Below are positions 43,599 to 51,922 of a stretch of 51,922 bases of DNA, piece after piece; position 1 is the stretch's first letter, and each line of letters starts with the position of its first letter. The position numbers and the translations under genes are program-made. Source of the stretch: Lacinutrix sp. C3R15. GTDB lineage: Bacteria; Bacteroidota; Bacteroidia; Flavobacteriales; Flavobacteriaceae. The notes beneath the pieces were generated by a model that was not told the DNA's origin, did not search any database, and was given only the letters and a program-made list of their open reading frames with translations. The stretch covers positions 1 to 51,922 of the forward strand of contig NZ_JAHKPZ010000039.1 in NCBI RefSeq assembly GCF_018860825.1, written 5' to 3'.

Positions 43599-43625
43599 CA
43601 AATATATAAAAACAGAACTGTTTTT
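43599..43625 (-). promoter_or_regulatory. -7 box and adjacent palindrome upstream of the PASTA gene
   Basis: TATATTTG (43606-43599 on the minus strand) fits TAnnTTTG, 18 bases before the ATG. Directly upstream is AAAAACAG-AA-CTGTTTTT (43608-43625), an 8-base-arm palindrome in the spacer where a regulator could block polymerase. Confidence 0.5.
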
Positions 43626-43722
43626 ACTTTTGATTAATTAATGATATTTTAGCTTAACTAAATTTAATACCATTTTAGTATAAATTAATAAAGGTTTCTG
43701 CATGCTCAGAAATTAAAAAAGT

Positions 43723-44703
43723 ATGACCAACAAAAAAAATATTGCCATTATTATGGGAGGATATTCTAGCGAATATGAAATCTCATTAAAAAGCGGAAAC
43801 GTAGTTTATGAGCTGCTTGACGCTAATAAATATAACGCTTACAGAATTCACATTTTTAAAAACAAATGGGTTTATGTAGATGCAAACGATGCTGAATTTA
43901 CAATAGACAAAAACGATTTTTCTGTTACTATAGCAAAGCAGAAAATTACTTTTGATTGTGTTTTTAACGCCATACATGGTGCTCCTGGAGAAGATGGTTA
44001 TATGCAAGCGTATTTTAAATTACTTAATATACCTCAAACCAGTTGTGGTATGTACCAAGCGAGTATTACTTATAATAAAAGAGACTGTTTAAGTATTTTA
44101 AAACCTTACGGAATTAAAACCGCTGAAAGTTTTTATATCAACTTAGGTGACGCAACAAATGAAGATGCCATTATTAAAAAAGTAGGATTACCTTGTTTTG
44201 TTAAAGCAAACAAAGCAGGTAGTAGTTTTGGTATTAGCAAAGTATATAAAAAGGAAGACTTACAGAGCGCTATAGACATTGCCTTTAAAGAAGATGATGA
44301 AATTATTATAGAGTCTTTTTTAGATGGCACCGAAGTTTCTGTTGGTGTAATTACCTATAAAGGAAAAACCAAAGTATTACCAATTACAGAGATTGTACCT
44401 AATAATGATTTCTTTGATTATAAAGCAAAGTATTTAGGCGAATCGCAAGAAATCACTCCTGCTAGATTAACAAAAGAACAAGAAGAAAAAGTGAATACTA
44501 TTGCTAAAAAAGTGTATGAAATTTTAAAAATGAAAGGTTTTAGCAGAAGTGAATTTATTTTTAAAGATGGAGAACCTCATTTACTAGAAGTAAACACAGT
44601 TCCTGGTTTAACTAGACAAAGTATTTTACCACAACAAGCTGCTGTTGCAGGAATAACACTGCCTGAATTATTTAACAATGCTATTGAAGAAGCTTTAAAA
44701 TAA
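43723..44703 (+). CDS. ddl: D-alanine--D-alanine ligase
   Basis: ATP-grasp enzyme that makes D-Ala-D-Ala for peptidoglycan. The 326 residues start IAIIMGGYSSEYEISLKSG, the usual Ddl N-terminus. They continue with FNAIHGAPGEDGYMQAYFKLLNIPQTSCG, the ATP-grasp block PCFVKANKAGSSFGISKV, and IIIESFLDGTEVSVGVI. Metal and product-binding residues lie in FSRSEFIFKDGEPHLLEVNTVPGLTRQSILPQQAAVAG. Length is normal. It diverges from the PASTA gene and lies 147 bases before coaD; no terminator was seen between them. Confidence 0.97.
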   Translation: MTNKKNIAIIMGGYSSEYEISLKSGNVVYELLDANKYNAYRIHIFKNKWVYVDANDAEFTIDKNDFSVTIAKQKITFDCVFNAIHGAPGEDGYMQAYFKLLNIPQTSCGMYQASITYNKRDCLSILKPYGIKTAESFYINLGDATNEDAIIKKVGLPCFVKANKAGSSFGISKVYKKEDLQSAIDIAFKEDDEIIIESFLDGTEVSVGVITYKGKTKVLPITEIVPNNDFFDYKAKYLGESQEITPARLTKEQEEKVNTIAKKVYEILKMKGFSRSEFIFKDGEPHLLEVNTVPGLTRQSILPQQAAVAGITLPELFNNAIEEALK

Positions 44704-44742
44704 GAAGCTATTTACAGCAGCATTAAGCCGCTTATAAATAAT

Positions 44743-44829
44743 TATATTTGATAATAGAAATTCTCCCTTAGAGGGAATAAAATAAATTACACGGTAAACA
44801 CCTAAACAACAAGTTTAAAACTTTTAGGT
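44743..44829 (+). promoter_or_regulatory. coaD promoter box and structured leader
   Basis: TATATTTG (44743-44750) fits TAnnTTTG and implies a leader of about 95 bases. The leader holds TTC-CCCT/AGGG-GAA-type pairing at 44761-44776 and ACCTAAA/TTTAGGT at 44800-44829, with AAGTTT/AAACTT inside it. No known riboswitch is recognised. Confidence 0.4.
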
Positions 44830-44850
44830 TTACAGAATTTAAAAATAAAT

Positions 44851-45309
44851 ATGAAACGAGCACTTTTTCCAGGATCTTTTGACCCTATAACAAATGGCCA
44901 TTATGATATTATAAAACGCGGTGTAAAACTTTTTGACGAAGTTATAGTTGCTATTGGTGTAAACTCTGAAAAAAAATACATGTTTTCTTTAGAAGACAGA
45001 AAACGCTTTTTAGAAGAAGCCTTTAAAGACGAACCAAAAGTAAAAGTAGTTACTTATAAAGGTTTAACCATAGATTTTTGTAAAGAAATAAAAGCCCAAT
45101 TTATACTTCGTGGTTTACGTAATCCTGCCGATTTTGAATTTGAAAAAGCTATTGCGCATACCAACAGAAAATTATCTAAAATAGAAACTGTTTTTCTATT
45201 AACCGCTGCAAGAACATCATTTATAAGTTCTAGTATTGTTAGAGAAGTTATAAGAAATAATGGCGATTATACTGTTTTAGTACCTGACAGCGTTAGAGTT
45301 AAACAGTAA
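44851..45309 (+). CDS. coaD: Pantetheine-phosphate adenylyltransferase
   Basis: Adenylates 4'-phosphopantetheine to dephospho-CoA, the fourth step of CoA synthesis. The 152-residue length fits. The nucleotidyltransferase signature PGSFDPITNGHYDIIKRG (residues 7-24) holds the (T/H)xGH-type motif, and LEDRKRFLEEAF and ILRGLRNPADFEFE are typical. The C-terminal TSFISSSIVREVI matches the family ISST-type motif. Its last eleven bases overlap the 3' end of the convergent hybrid kinase gene (45299). Confidence 0.97.
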   Translation: MKRALFPGSFDPITNGHYDIIKRGVKLFDEVIVAIGVNSEKKYMFSLEDRKRFLEEAFKDEPKVKVVTYKGLTIDFCKEIKAQFILRGLRNPADFEFEKAIAHTNRKLSKIETVFLLTAARTSFISSSIVREVIRNNGDYTVLVPDSVRVKQ

Positions 45310-47479
45310 GTACTTTGTTTTTAGAAAAAATAGCTTCATGTAAGGTTACTACAAAAACTGACTTATTAAAAGGTTTTAATATATAGCCATCCATACCTTG
45401 TTGTTTTATTTTTTCTTCTACATCATCTATAAATGCTGCAGTTAAAGCAACAATAGGAATTTCTGTATTAAATTCTCTTATAATTTTTGTGGTTTCATAT
45501 CCATCTAATTGTGGCATATGTAAATCCATTAACACACAGTCAAAAGATTCTTTTTTAATTAACGTTATAGCCTTTTGTCCAGAATCTACGGTTGAAGATT
45601 TTATATTTAAATGATCTACTACTTTTCTTGTTACTAGTTGATTAATTTTATTATCATCAACTATTAAGACGCGCTTACCTTCAATTTCCTTTAATTGCTT
45701 ACTTTGTAAATCATTTAATTTACTGGTTTCTTTTCCTTTATTAAATTTTAAATCAAAATAGAATGTACTACCTTTTCCTTCTTCGCTTTCTATTTTTATT
45801 TCACCTCCCATTGCTTTAAGAATTTCCTTTACAATAGACAAACCTAAACCTGTTCCTCGATATGATTTTTCAATTTTAGCATGTTCTTGATAGAAATTTT
45901 CAAATATTAGACTTTGTTTTTCCTTTGCTATACCAAGACCTGTATCTATTACTTCAAAATGAATTTTCACATCATTAGCACTCTCTTTAATCATTTTAGC
46001 AGTTACAGTGATAGTGCCATTATTAGTAAATTTTGTAGCATTAGAAATTAAATTAATAAAGACCTGTGTTAACTTTAAAGCATCTCCTACAAGCTCTTTT
46101 GGTATTGTATCATCATAATCTAAACAAATCTCATTATTACTTTCGTTCAAGGCAAACTCGATACTATCAATAGTATTAGAAATAATATCTTTTAAATAGA
46201 ATTTTGTTTGTTCAATTTTAATGGTTTCTGAATCCATTTTATTGAGCTCTAAAACATTATTAATTAAGGATAATAATTGATTTCCAGAGAACTGAAGAGA
46301 CTCTAAATATTCTTTATGTTGCACCTTAAGATCTTCTTTTTGCAACAGGTTTGACAACTCAATAACAGCATATAAAGGGGTTCTTAACTCGTGACTAATT
46401 TCTGAATAAAAATCACTTTTAACTTTAGATAAATTTTCTGCCACATCTCGAGCTAATTGTAACTGTTTATTCTTTTTTATAGTCCAATAGGTAGTTAAAA
46501 TTAATAGCGCTATTAAGATACAAAGAAGCGCCATAAATTGGTTATATTTTACCAATTGTGCTTCTTTAATGTTTTTTTCTTTGGTTAAATAGCTAAGTTT
46601 TTCTTCGCTTTCTTTTACTTTATACCTTGCCTCTATGGTTTTAGCTAGAGACATATTATCTATAGTATTAATAGAATCTCTAATTTCAATATATTTACCC
46701 ATCATATTAAGAGCTTCTTTATAATCTCCATCCTCTGTATACAACTTTGTTTTTTTACTATAGATACCTTCAATAGCACGTAAATACTTTTCATTACTAG
46801 CTAAATCTAATGCCTTTTGAAAATAGATTTCAGAGGCATCAAACTGTTTTAATTTATGCAAAGCATAAGCGTAACTTAGAAAAATCTGCACAAAAACATG
46901 GTCCTTTTTTTCGTCTAAGCCCAGTTTTTTAGAAGTATGAATAGCTTTATTTAAATAGGCCAATCCCTTTTTATAATTACCAGAATACTCAATTAAATTT
47001 TTAGCTATATTAACTTTGGGGTAAATTATATATTTATGGGGTTTATTACTTAATCTGGAAACATCAATTGCTTGTTGATAGGCATTATTGGCTTCTTCAA
47101 TTAAGCCAAAATCTTCATAAGTCACTCCAATATCATTATATATAACAACAATACTCAATGTGTCTTTTGCTTTTATAAAGTAATCGAGTGCTTGAAAAGA
47201 ATATTGAAAAGCTTTGTCTTTATCCTTTAATTCTGCATATGAAAACGCTAAACCATTAAGTGTTTTTCCTATAAGCTTATATCTTTTTGAATCCTCTAAA
47301 TATTCAAGAGTTTGCTTTGCTAATGCAACAGCTTTACCATACTCACTCTTATTATTTAAGTCATTGACGCGTAAGAGCACATCATTAATTGAATCAGCTT
47401 CTTTATCAGATATATCTTGTGCTTGAAGTAATAAAGGCGTAGTTACAAGAAGTAATACTGCAAATAATACACGTTTCAT
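45299..47479 (-). CDS. TPR-containing hybrid histidine kinase
   Basis: A 726-residue hybrid sensor kinase. A signal peptide (MKRVLFAVLLLVTTPLLLQAQ) leads to a periplasmic TPR region (about 25-285: AFQYSFQALDYFIKAK, IVVIYNDIGVTYEDFGLIEEANNAYQQAI, YALHKLKQFDASEIYFQKAL). A coiled stretch and one membrane segment follow (about 312-332: FMALLCILIALLILTTYW). Then come HisKA with the phospho-His in SEISHELRTPLYAVIELS, HATPase_c (NLISNATKFTNNGTITVTAK, VIDTGLGIA, GTGLGLSIVKEIL), and a receiver domain (VLIVDDNKINQLVTRKVV, with its Asp in CVLMDLHMPQLDGYETT, and VALTAA). No partner regulator or HPt protein is adjacent, so its output is unknown. Confidence 0.95.
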   Translation of the reverse strand: MKRVLFAVLLLVTTPLLLQAQDISDKEADSINDVLLRVNDLNNKSEYGKAVALAKQTLEYLEDSKRYKLIGKTLNGLAFSYAELKDKDKAFQYSFQALDYFIKAKDTLSIVVIYNDIGVTYEDFGLIEEANNAYQQAIDVSRLSNKPHKYIIYPKVNIAKNLIEYSGNYKKGLAYLNKAIHTSKKLGLDEKKDHVFVQIFLSYAYALHKLKQFDASEIYFQKALDLASNEKYLRAIEGIYSKKTKLYTEDGDYKEALNMMGKYIEIRDSINTIDNMSLAKTIEARYKVKESEEKLSYLTKEKNIKEAQLVKYNQFMALLCILIALLILTTYWTIKKNKQLQLARDVAENLSKVKSDFYSEISHELRTPLYAVIELSNLLQKEDLKVQHKEYLESLQFSGNQLLSLINNVLELNKMDSETIKIEQTKFYLKDIISNTIDSIEFALNESNNEICLDYDDTIPKELVGDALKLTQVFINLISNATKFTNNGTITVTAKMIKESANDVKIHFEVIDTGLGIAKEKQSLIFENFYQEHAKIEKSYRGTGLGLSIVKEILKAMGGEIKIESEEGKGSTFYFDLKFNKGKETSKLNDLQSKQLKEIEGKRVLIVDDNKINQLVTRKVVDHLNIKSSTVDSGQKAITLIKKESFDCVLMDLHMPQLDGYETTKIIREFNTEIPIVALTAAFIDDVEEKIKQQGMDGYILKPFNKSVFVVTLHEAIFSKNKVLTV

Positions 47480-47506
47480 AGGTTAAATTTATGGCATACA
47501 ATATAA

Positions 47507-47514
47507 CAAACCTA
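47507..47514 (-). promoter_or_regulatory. Probable -7 box of the hybrid kinase gene
   Basis: TAGGTTTG on the minus strand fits TAnnTTTG and lies 27 bases before the ATG at 47479. Confidence 0.5.
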
Positions 47515-47585
47515 TAAAACATAAGAATAGATTAACACAATAAAAACATACTTTTCAATAAAATTTATATAGAAATCCGTTTTTA

Positions 47586-49247
47586 TTACAATTTATACTC
47601 AGAAAGTGGTTTTGGGAAATCTTCTGGATTTGCAGCTAAATGATATCTTGGATCCTCTATATCCTCAACAATAACATCTCTAAATTTAGGGCTAGATTTA
47701 TACAGTAATAACTTACAATCTTCGCTTAAATGCTTTAGCTTAATACTTTTTCCTTCTGCTTCATATTTTCCTACTAAATTAAAAATAGCTTCAATAGCAG
47801 AATGATCACTAACACGAGACTCTACAAAATCTATTTCTACTTTTTCAGGATCATTTTTTACATCAAACTTATCATTAAAGGCTAAAATGCTTCCAAAGAA
47901 AAGAGGTCCCCAAATCTCGTATACCTTGGTACCATCTTCTTTAACACGTTTTCTTGCTCTAATTTTCTTAGCATTTTCCCAAGCAAAAACTAAGGCCGAA
48001 ATTATTACACCTACAAATACTGCAACCGCTAAATCTACAAACACTGTTACTAAAGATACGGTTATAAGTACCACTGCATCAGACATTGGTATTTTCTTTA
48101 AAATTCTAAAGCTAGACCAAGCAAAGGTTTCAATAACCATCATGAACATAACACCAACTAAAGCTGCTATTGGCACCATTTCTATTAATTTATCTGCAAA
48201 TAAAATAAACGACAATAAGGTAACAGCCATCATTATACCAGACAATCTTCCTCTTCCTCCTGCATTAATATTAATTACCGTTTGGCCAATCATACCACAA
48301 CCACCTGTACCTCCAAACAAACCAGAAACAATATTTCCTGCTCCTTGTGCAACACATTCTCTATTTCCATTTCCTCTAGTTTCTGTTAACTCATCTACTA
48401 AATTCATGGTCATTAAAGTTTCTATCAAACCAACCGAAGCTGCTAAAAACGCAGGCAATGCAATAAACTTTAAGGTATCTAAATTAAAAGGTAATTTTTC
48501 CCAAAGTTCCATATTAGGTGTAGGAAACTCCCCTTTTAAACCAGTTCCTCCTCCTTCAATAATATAAGAACCTACAGTAGAAACATCCATATTAAAGCCA
48601 ATAACAATAAGACTCGTTACCAAAATAGCGGTTAATGCTGCTGGTAATTTTTTAGTAATTTTTGGTAAACCCCAAATAATCCCCATAGTTAACAACACTA
48701 AACCAATCATAGTATACAATTCTGCCCCTTGCATGTATGTGCTAACATATTCTTTTACACCTGCAGCCGAAACTTGTAAGGATTTATGCGAAAACATTTT
48801 TACCTGAGCCATAAAAATAACAATAGACAAACCGTTAACAAACCCCATCATTACTGGATGCGGAATTAAACGTACAAAGCGTCCTAATTTAAAAACTCCT
48901 GCAAATATTTGAATGATTCCCATGAGCACCACACAAGCCATTAGGTAGAAAAAACCCATATTTTCAATAGGAGTATCCATTAGCATTCCTTTGGTGTGCC
49001 CATCTGCAATCATAGTTACAAATATAACAGCAACTGCACCTGCTGCACCAGAAATTAAACCTGGTCTTCCTCCAAAAATAGCGGTAATTATTCCTATTAT
49101 AAATGCTCCAGACAAAGCCATTAAAGGATCTATTTGCGCTACAAACGCAAATGCTACTACTTCTGGTATCATTGCTAGAGAAACTGTAATTCCTGCTAAA
49201 ACGTCATCCTTTGCATTAGGAACTATTTTTCTTATAAACTCTGTCAT
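47586..49247 (-). CDS. SulP family inorganic anion transporter with STAS domain
   Basis: A 553-residue SulP (SLC26-like) transporter for sulfate, bicarbonate or another anion. The N-terminus (VPNAKDDVLAGITVSLAMIPEVVAFAFVAQIDPLMALSG) is the family signature region. About 12-14 membrane segments follow, with the conserved GGRPGLISGAAGAVAVIF, LIPHPVMMGFVNGLSIVIF and GNRECVAQGAGNIVSGLFGGTGGCGMIGQTVININ. The C-terminal STAS domain (about 435-545: VYEIWGPLFFGSILAFNDKF, FVESRVSDHSAIEAIFNLV) regulates activity. No carbonic anhydrase or sulfate-assimilation gene is nearby, so the anion cannot be assigned. A TACTTTTG promoter box lies 19 bases upstream. Confidence 0.95.
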   Translation of the reverse strand: MTEFIRKIVPNAKDDVLAGITVSLAMIPEVVAFAFVAQIDPLMALSGAFIIGIITAIFGGRPGLISGAAGAVAVIFVTMIADGHTKGMLMDTPIENMGFFYLMACVVLMGIIQIFAGVFKLGRFVRLIPHPVMMGFVNGLSIVIFMAQVKMFSHKSLQVSAAGVKEYVSTYMQGAELYTMIGLVLLTMGIIWGLPKITKKLPAALTAILVTSLIVIGFNMDVSTVGSYIIEGGGTGLKGEFPTPNMELWEKLPFNLDTLKFIALPAFLAASVGLIETLMTMNLVDELTETRGNGNRECVAQGAGNIVSGLFGGTGGCGMIGQTVININAGGRGRLSGIMMAVTLLSFILFADKLIEMVPIAALVGVMFMMVIETFAWSSFRILKKIPMSDAVVLITVSLVTVFVDLAVAVFVGVIISALVFAWENAKKIRARKRVKEDGTKVYEIWGPLFFGSILAFNDKFDVKNDPEKVEIDFVESRVSDHSAIEAIFNLVGKYEAEGKSIKLKHLSEDCKLLLYKSSPKFRDVIVEDIEDPRYHLAANPEDFPKPLSEYKL

Positions 49248-49266
49248 GTCTTTACTTTTGAAACAG

Positions 49267-49274
49267 CAAAAGTA
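49267..49274 (-). promoter_or_regulatory. Probable -7 box of the SulP transporter gene
   Basis: TACTTTTG on the minus strand fits TAnnTTTG and ends 19 bases before the ATG at 49247. It shares a 98-base divergent promoter region with the M14 peptidase gene. Confidence 0.55.
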
Positions 49275-49307
49275 AAGTTAATTAACAGAAACGCAAGAGC
49301 ATATTGC

Positions 49308-49315
49308 TATATTTG
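49308..49315 (+). promoter_or_regulatory. Probable -7 box of the M14 peptidase gene
   Basis: TATATTTG fits TAnnTTTG and ends 30 bases before ATG 49346. It overlaps the start of a longer TTG-initiated frame, which is therefore rejected. Confidence 0.58.
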
Positions 49316-49345
49316 TCCTTTAACAATCTACTAAAACGTTTGAAG

Positions 49346-51079
49346 ATGAAGAAAATATTTTTCTTATTCATTTTAATTACAGCATGTAAAACCGAAAAAA
49401 GAGACTCTAATTTTAATTTTACCACTATTTTTGAAAAAAGCCAAGGCACCGAAACAGCAACCTATCCTGAAGTAATACAATATTATACAGAGTTAGCCAA
49501 AGCTTTTCCTGAAGTTACTATAGAAGCTATAGGCGAAACAGATGCTGGTAAACCGTTACATATTGTTACATGGAATCCTGAAAAGAATTTTAATTTTCAG
49601 GAAATAAGAAAAAACAAGCAAATTCTATTCATTAATAATGGTATTCATCCAGGAGAAAGTGATGGTATTGATGCAACCATGCTATTATTTAGAGACCTTG
49701 TAAACAGAAAAATAGAAATACCAAAAAACACCGTTTTAGTAACCATACCTGTTTATAATGTTGGTGGTAGCTTAAATAGAAACAGCACCACAAGAACCAA
49801 CCAAAACGGCCCAAAAGCATATGGTTTTAGAGGAAATGCCAGAAATTATGATTTAAACAGAGATTTTATTAAGAGTGATACCAAAAACGCTAAAACCTTT
49901 GCTGAAATATTTCACAAAGTACAACCTGATGTTTTTATAGATAACCATGTAAGTAATGGAGCTGATTACCAATATACATTAACCCATTTATTTACACAGC
50001 ACAACAAACTTGGTGGTGATTTAGGAAACTATTTACACACCAATATGATGCCTAATTTAGAAGAAAAACTTGCAGCTAAAAATTGGGATATCACTCCTTA
50101 TGTTAATGTATTTAATACGGTTCCAGAAACTGGTTTTAGTCAATTTATGGATTCACCAAGATATTCTACTGGTTACACAACACTGTTTAACACATTAGGA
50201 ATGATGGTAGAAACACACATGCTAAAACCATACAAACAGCGTGTAGAAGGAACTTATGAGTTAATGAAAAGTATGCTTGAAATTACGGAAACTGAAGGTA
50301 AAAACATTAAAGCGCTTCGTACAAATGCGAATCAAAAATTACTCGCGAATAAAACCTACCCTTTAAACTGGAAAGTAGACACAACTAAAGCTTCGGCATT
50401 ACACTTTAAAGGTTTTGAAGGAAAAAGAATTGCAAGTACTGTAACAGGAAAAGATAGATTAAAGTTTAACAATACAAAACCGTTTACTAAAGAAGTACGT
50501 TATCAGAATTATTTTAAACCAACAGATAGCGTTACTATTCCTAGAGCCTATATCATTCCTCAAGGATGGTGGCATGTGATGGATTTATTACAAGCAAATC
50601 AAGTAGAAATTACGGAATTAAAAAACGATACCATTATAGAAGTCGAATCGTATAAAATAGATGCTTTTGAAACAAGAAAACAAGCGTACGAAGGACATTA
50701 TCCTCATTATAATACTTCGGTAAAATCCTCTACTAAAAACATTACATTTCAAAAAGGGGATTATATTATTAATACAAATCAAAGAGCGCTTCGTTATTTA
50801 TTAGAAACTTTAGAACCACAAGCGCCAGATTCTTTCTTTAACTGGAATTTTTTCGATACTATTTTACAACAAAAAGAACATTTTTCACCTTATGTTTGGG
50901 AAGATAAAGCTAAAGCTCTTTTAGCAAGAAACCCTAAATTGCAAATTGCTTTTAATACCAAAAAATCTTATAATAAAGATTTTGCTAATAATTGGTATGC
51001 ACAATTAGATTGGCTACATAAACAGAGTGAAAACTATGAAAAAGCACATTTACAATACCCTGTTTACCGTATAGAATAA
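49346..51079 (+). CDS. M14 family zinc carboxypeptidase lipoprotein
   Basis: From ATG 49346 the product is 577 residues, with a lipoprotein signal (MKKIFFLFILITACKTE; Cys14). The M14 metallo-carboxypeptidase domain covers about 35-300. Zinc ligands are His101 and Glu104 in GIHPGESDG and His201 in IDNHVSNG, and the catalytic glutamate is Glu289 in MVETHML. NYDLNRDF (167-174) supplies the substrate-binding Arg. A C-terminal region (about 340-577) is beta-rich, with no named domain (RAYIIPQGWWHVMDLLQANQVE). Family members trim C-terminal residues from peptides or peptidoglycan stems; the substrate is unknown. It diverges from SulP and ends at a shared terminator. Confidence 0.93.
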   Translation: MKKIFFLFILITACKTEKRDSNFNFTTIFEKSQGTETATYPEVIQYYTELAKAFPEVTIEAIGETDAGKPLHIVTWNPEKNFNFQEIRKNKQILFINNGIHPGESDGIDATMLLFRDLVNRKIEIPKNTVLVTIPVYNVGGSLNRNSTTRTNQNGPKAYGFRGNARNYDLNRDFIKSDTKNAKTFAEIFHKVQPDVFIDNHVSNGADYQYTLTHLFTQHNKLGGDLGNYLHTNMMPNLEEKLAAKNWDITPYVNVFNTVPETGFSQFMDSPRYSTGYTTLFNTLGMMVETHMLKPYKQRVEGTYELMKSMLEITETEGKNIKALRTNANQKLLANKTYPLNWKVDTTKASALHFKGFEGKRIASTVTGKDRLKFNNTKPFTKEVRYQNYFKPTDSVTIPRAYIIPQGWWHVMDLLQANQVEITELKNDTIIEVESYKIDAFETRKQAYEGHYPHYNTSVKSSTKNITFQKGDYIINTNQRALRYLLETLEPQAPDSFFNWNFFDTILQQKEHFSPYVWEDKAKALLARNPKLQIAFNTKKSYNKDFANNWYAQLDWLHKQSENYEKAHLQYPVYRIE

Positions 51080-51084
51080 AAATA

Positions 51085-51120
51085 GAAAGAGCCGTTGTAC
51101 ATATTAACAACGACTCTTTC
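51085..51120. terminator. Bidirectional terminator between the M14 gene and the right-edge gene
   Basis: GAAAGAG-C-CGTTGT and ACAACG-A-CTCTTTC form a 13-pair stem with one mismatch and an 8-base loop between two convergent genes. Confidence 0.82.
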
Positions 51121-51142
51121 AAAAGTAACTAAACAATTAAAC

Positions 51143-51922
51143 TTACTTATTGACTTGTATTTTTTTAACTACAGTCCTGTAATCTGATTGTAGCCTCATT
51201 AAATACATTCCATTTTGTAAGGCACTAACATTTAATTTTTCTTTTCCATCATTTGCTGTATTAATTGTTCCATTACTAATTAATCTTCCGCTCATATCTA
51301 ATAAAGTATAGCGCATTACTTCATTATCAAATAAGACAATATCCATATTTAAATTATTCATTACTGGGTTTGGATACATTTTTATTTCTGTATTGTTTTG
51401 AATATAATCCTTTTTAAAAGTCTCAAAACTGTTATAAGTATCTACAAAAGCATTTACTGTTTTACTATCGTCTATTCCAGTTTTATGATAGTAATTAAAG
51501 AAATAACAAAACCATCTATTACCAATTACAAGGTTTATTGCTCCATGTACATCCAGAGATGCACAAATATTGTTATCGCCTATAATATTTAACACATCAA
51601 AACCTGTTGTAGATCCTGGCAAAACCACACTTAAATCTAAGGTATCTGGATTATATACTAAACTATGTATACGATAAAAACCAGAGTTAGTTACATTAAA
51701 TTCAGGAGTCGCTGAAACACCTATTATAGTTAAAGAAAAAGCTTCGGTTAAAACAAATAGCTGTTGGTATCCTTCAGGTATATTCGCTGCTTCATTTTGC
51801 ATTGCATTTATAGTTGCCTCACCAGAACTTAAACAACTAATTGGGCTACTACTATACATGGTACCTGCAGAAGCTGCACAAACATCTATTTCACTTACCA
51901 CTATTGCTGCTCCTGCTACATC
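51143..51922 (-). CDS. Secreted protein with type A T9SS sorting tail, C-terminal part (runs off right edge)
   Basis: The frame is open to the window edge (about 260 residues, no start inside the window). The upstream part shows an adhesin-type repeat common in long flavobacterial proteins: AASAGTMYSSSPISCLSSGEATI, NIPEGYQQLFVLTEAFSLTIIGVS, FYRIHSLVYNPDTLDLSVVLPG and NICASLDVHGAINL. The tail (KMYPNPVMNNLNMDIVLFD, YTLLDMSGRLISNG, LNVSALQNGMYLMRLQSDYRTVVKKIQVNK) is a canonical type A sorting domain. The protein is therefore exported by T9SS, with the tail cut off on the surface. The GTG at 51901 is an internal codon, not the start. Function is probably adhesive. Confidence 0.92.
   Translation of the reverse strand, partial: DVAGAAIVVSEIDVCAASAGTMYSSSPISCLSSGEATINAMQNEAANIPEGYQQLFVLTEAFSLTIIGVSATPEFNVTNSGFYRIHSLVYNPDTLDLSVVLPGSTTGFDVLNIIGDNNICASLDVHGAINLVIGNRWFCYFFNYYHKTGIDDSKTVNAFVDTYNSFETFKKDYIQNNTEIKMYPNPVMNNLNMDIVLFDNEVMRYTLLDMSGRLISNGTINTANDGKEKLNVSALQNGMYLMRLQSDYRTVVKKIQVNK

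Noticed and set aside
47887-48567. A 226-residue open frame on the plus strand
   Set aside because: Antisense shadow of the SulP transporter; rich in Pro, Thr and Ile as expected from reversed membrane-segment codons.
49304-49345. N-terminal extension of the M14 peptidase from a TTG
   Set aside because: It starts upstream of the TATATTTG box and would spoil the lipoprotein signal peptide.

Overview
The window is AT-rich chromosomal DNA from a member of the family Flavobacteriaceae (phylum Bacteroidota). The evidence is type IX secretion (T9SS) sorting tails and adhesin repeats, Bacteroidota promoter boxes (TAnnTTTG), a fused SecDF, and a sigma/FecR/TonB-receptor unit. Many small secreted or lipidated proteins are of flavobacterial type. 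Genes are tightly packed on both strands. No tRNA, rRNA, CRISPR array, phage or insertion sequence was seen. The genus cannot be told from this stretch.

Layout. 1-1225 is the N-terminal part of a large secreted protein that runs off the left edge. 1426-7308 (+) carries folE, cysS, yidD, lgt, a DUF192 lipoprotein and an unknown exported protein. 7592-17873 (-) carries secDF, a small anchored protein that may resemble a SecD periplasmic domain, mdh, an FN3-like lipoprotein, gyrB and asnB; most are separated by clear hairpin terminators. 18136-26408 holds a DUF2911 protein, queE (-), a HerA-like ATPase, a lipoprotein, a YitT protein, a cupin, an alpha/beta hydrolase, rluF, an NTF2-like protein and a VOC protein. 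26412-32552 (-) holds an esterase-like lipoprotein, a T9SS cargo protein, a YwaF-like membrane protein, folD and ffh.

32760-38759 is the most interesting region: an acidic, probably surface-exposed LamG lipoprotein (-) diverges from an ECF sigma factor, FecR anti-sigma factor and STN-type TonB-dependent receptor (+). The same two-part sequence (TCAAGGTAGGAATTTTT, 10 bases, TGTTATA) lies upstream of both the lipoprotein gene and the fecR-receptor operon, in the matching orientation. The window therefore appears to contain a small self-contained ECF regulon whose promoter can be read directly.

38761-45309 contains a UDG-fold candidate, two small membrane proteins, ribosomal protein bTHX (43 residues), yaaA, rluD, a PASTA protein, ddl and coaD. 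45299-51922 contains a TPR hybrid histidine kinase, a SulP transporter, an M14 peptidase lipoprotein and the C-terminal part of another T9SS cargo protein.

Other non-coding structure: two copies of a dispersed, apparently structured element with GCGTTA/TAACGC ends (7349-7511 and 41775-41872), two REP-like inverted repeats, a perfect palindrome at the presumed secDF transcription start, and several genes whose -7 box lies only 3-6 bases before the ATG, suggesting leaderless transcripts. Several starts were moved inward because the longest reading frame begins at TTG or overlaps the promoter.
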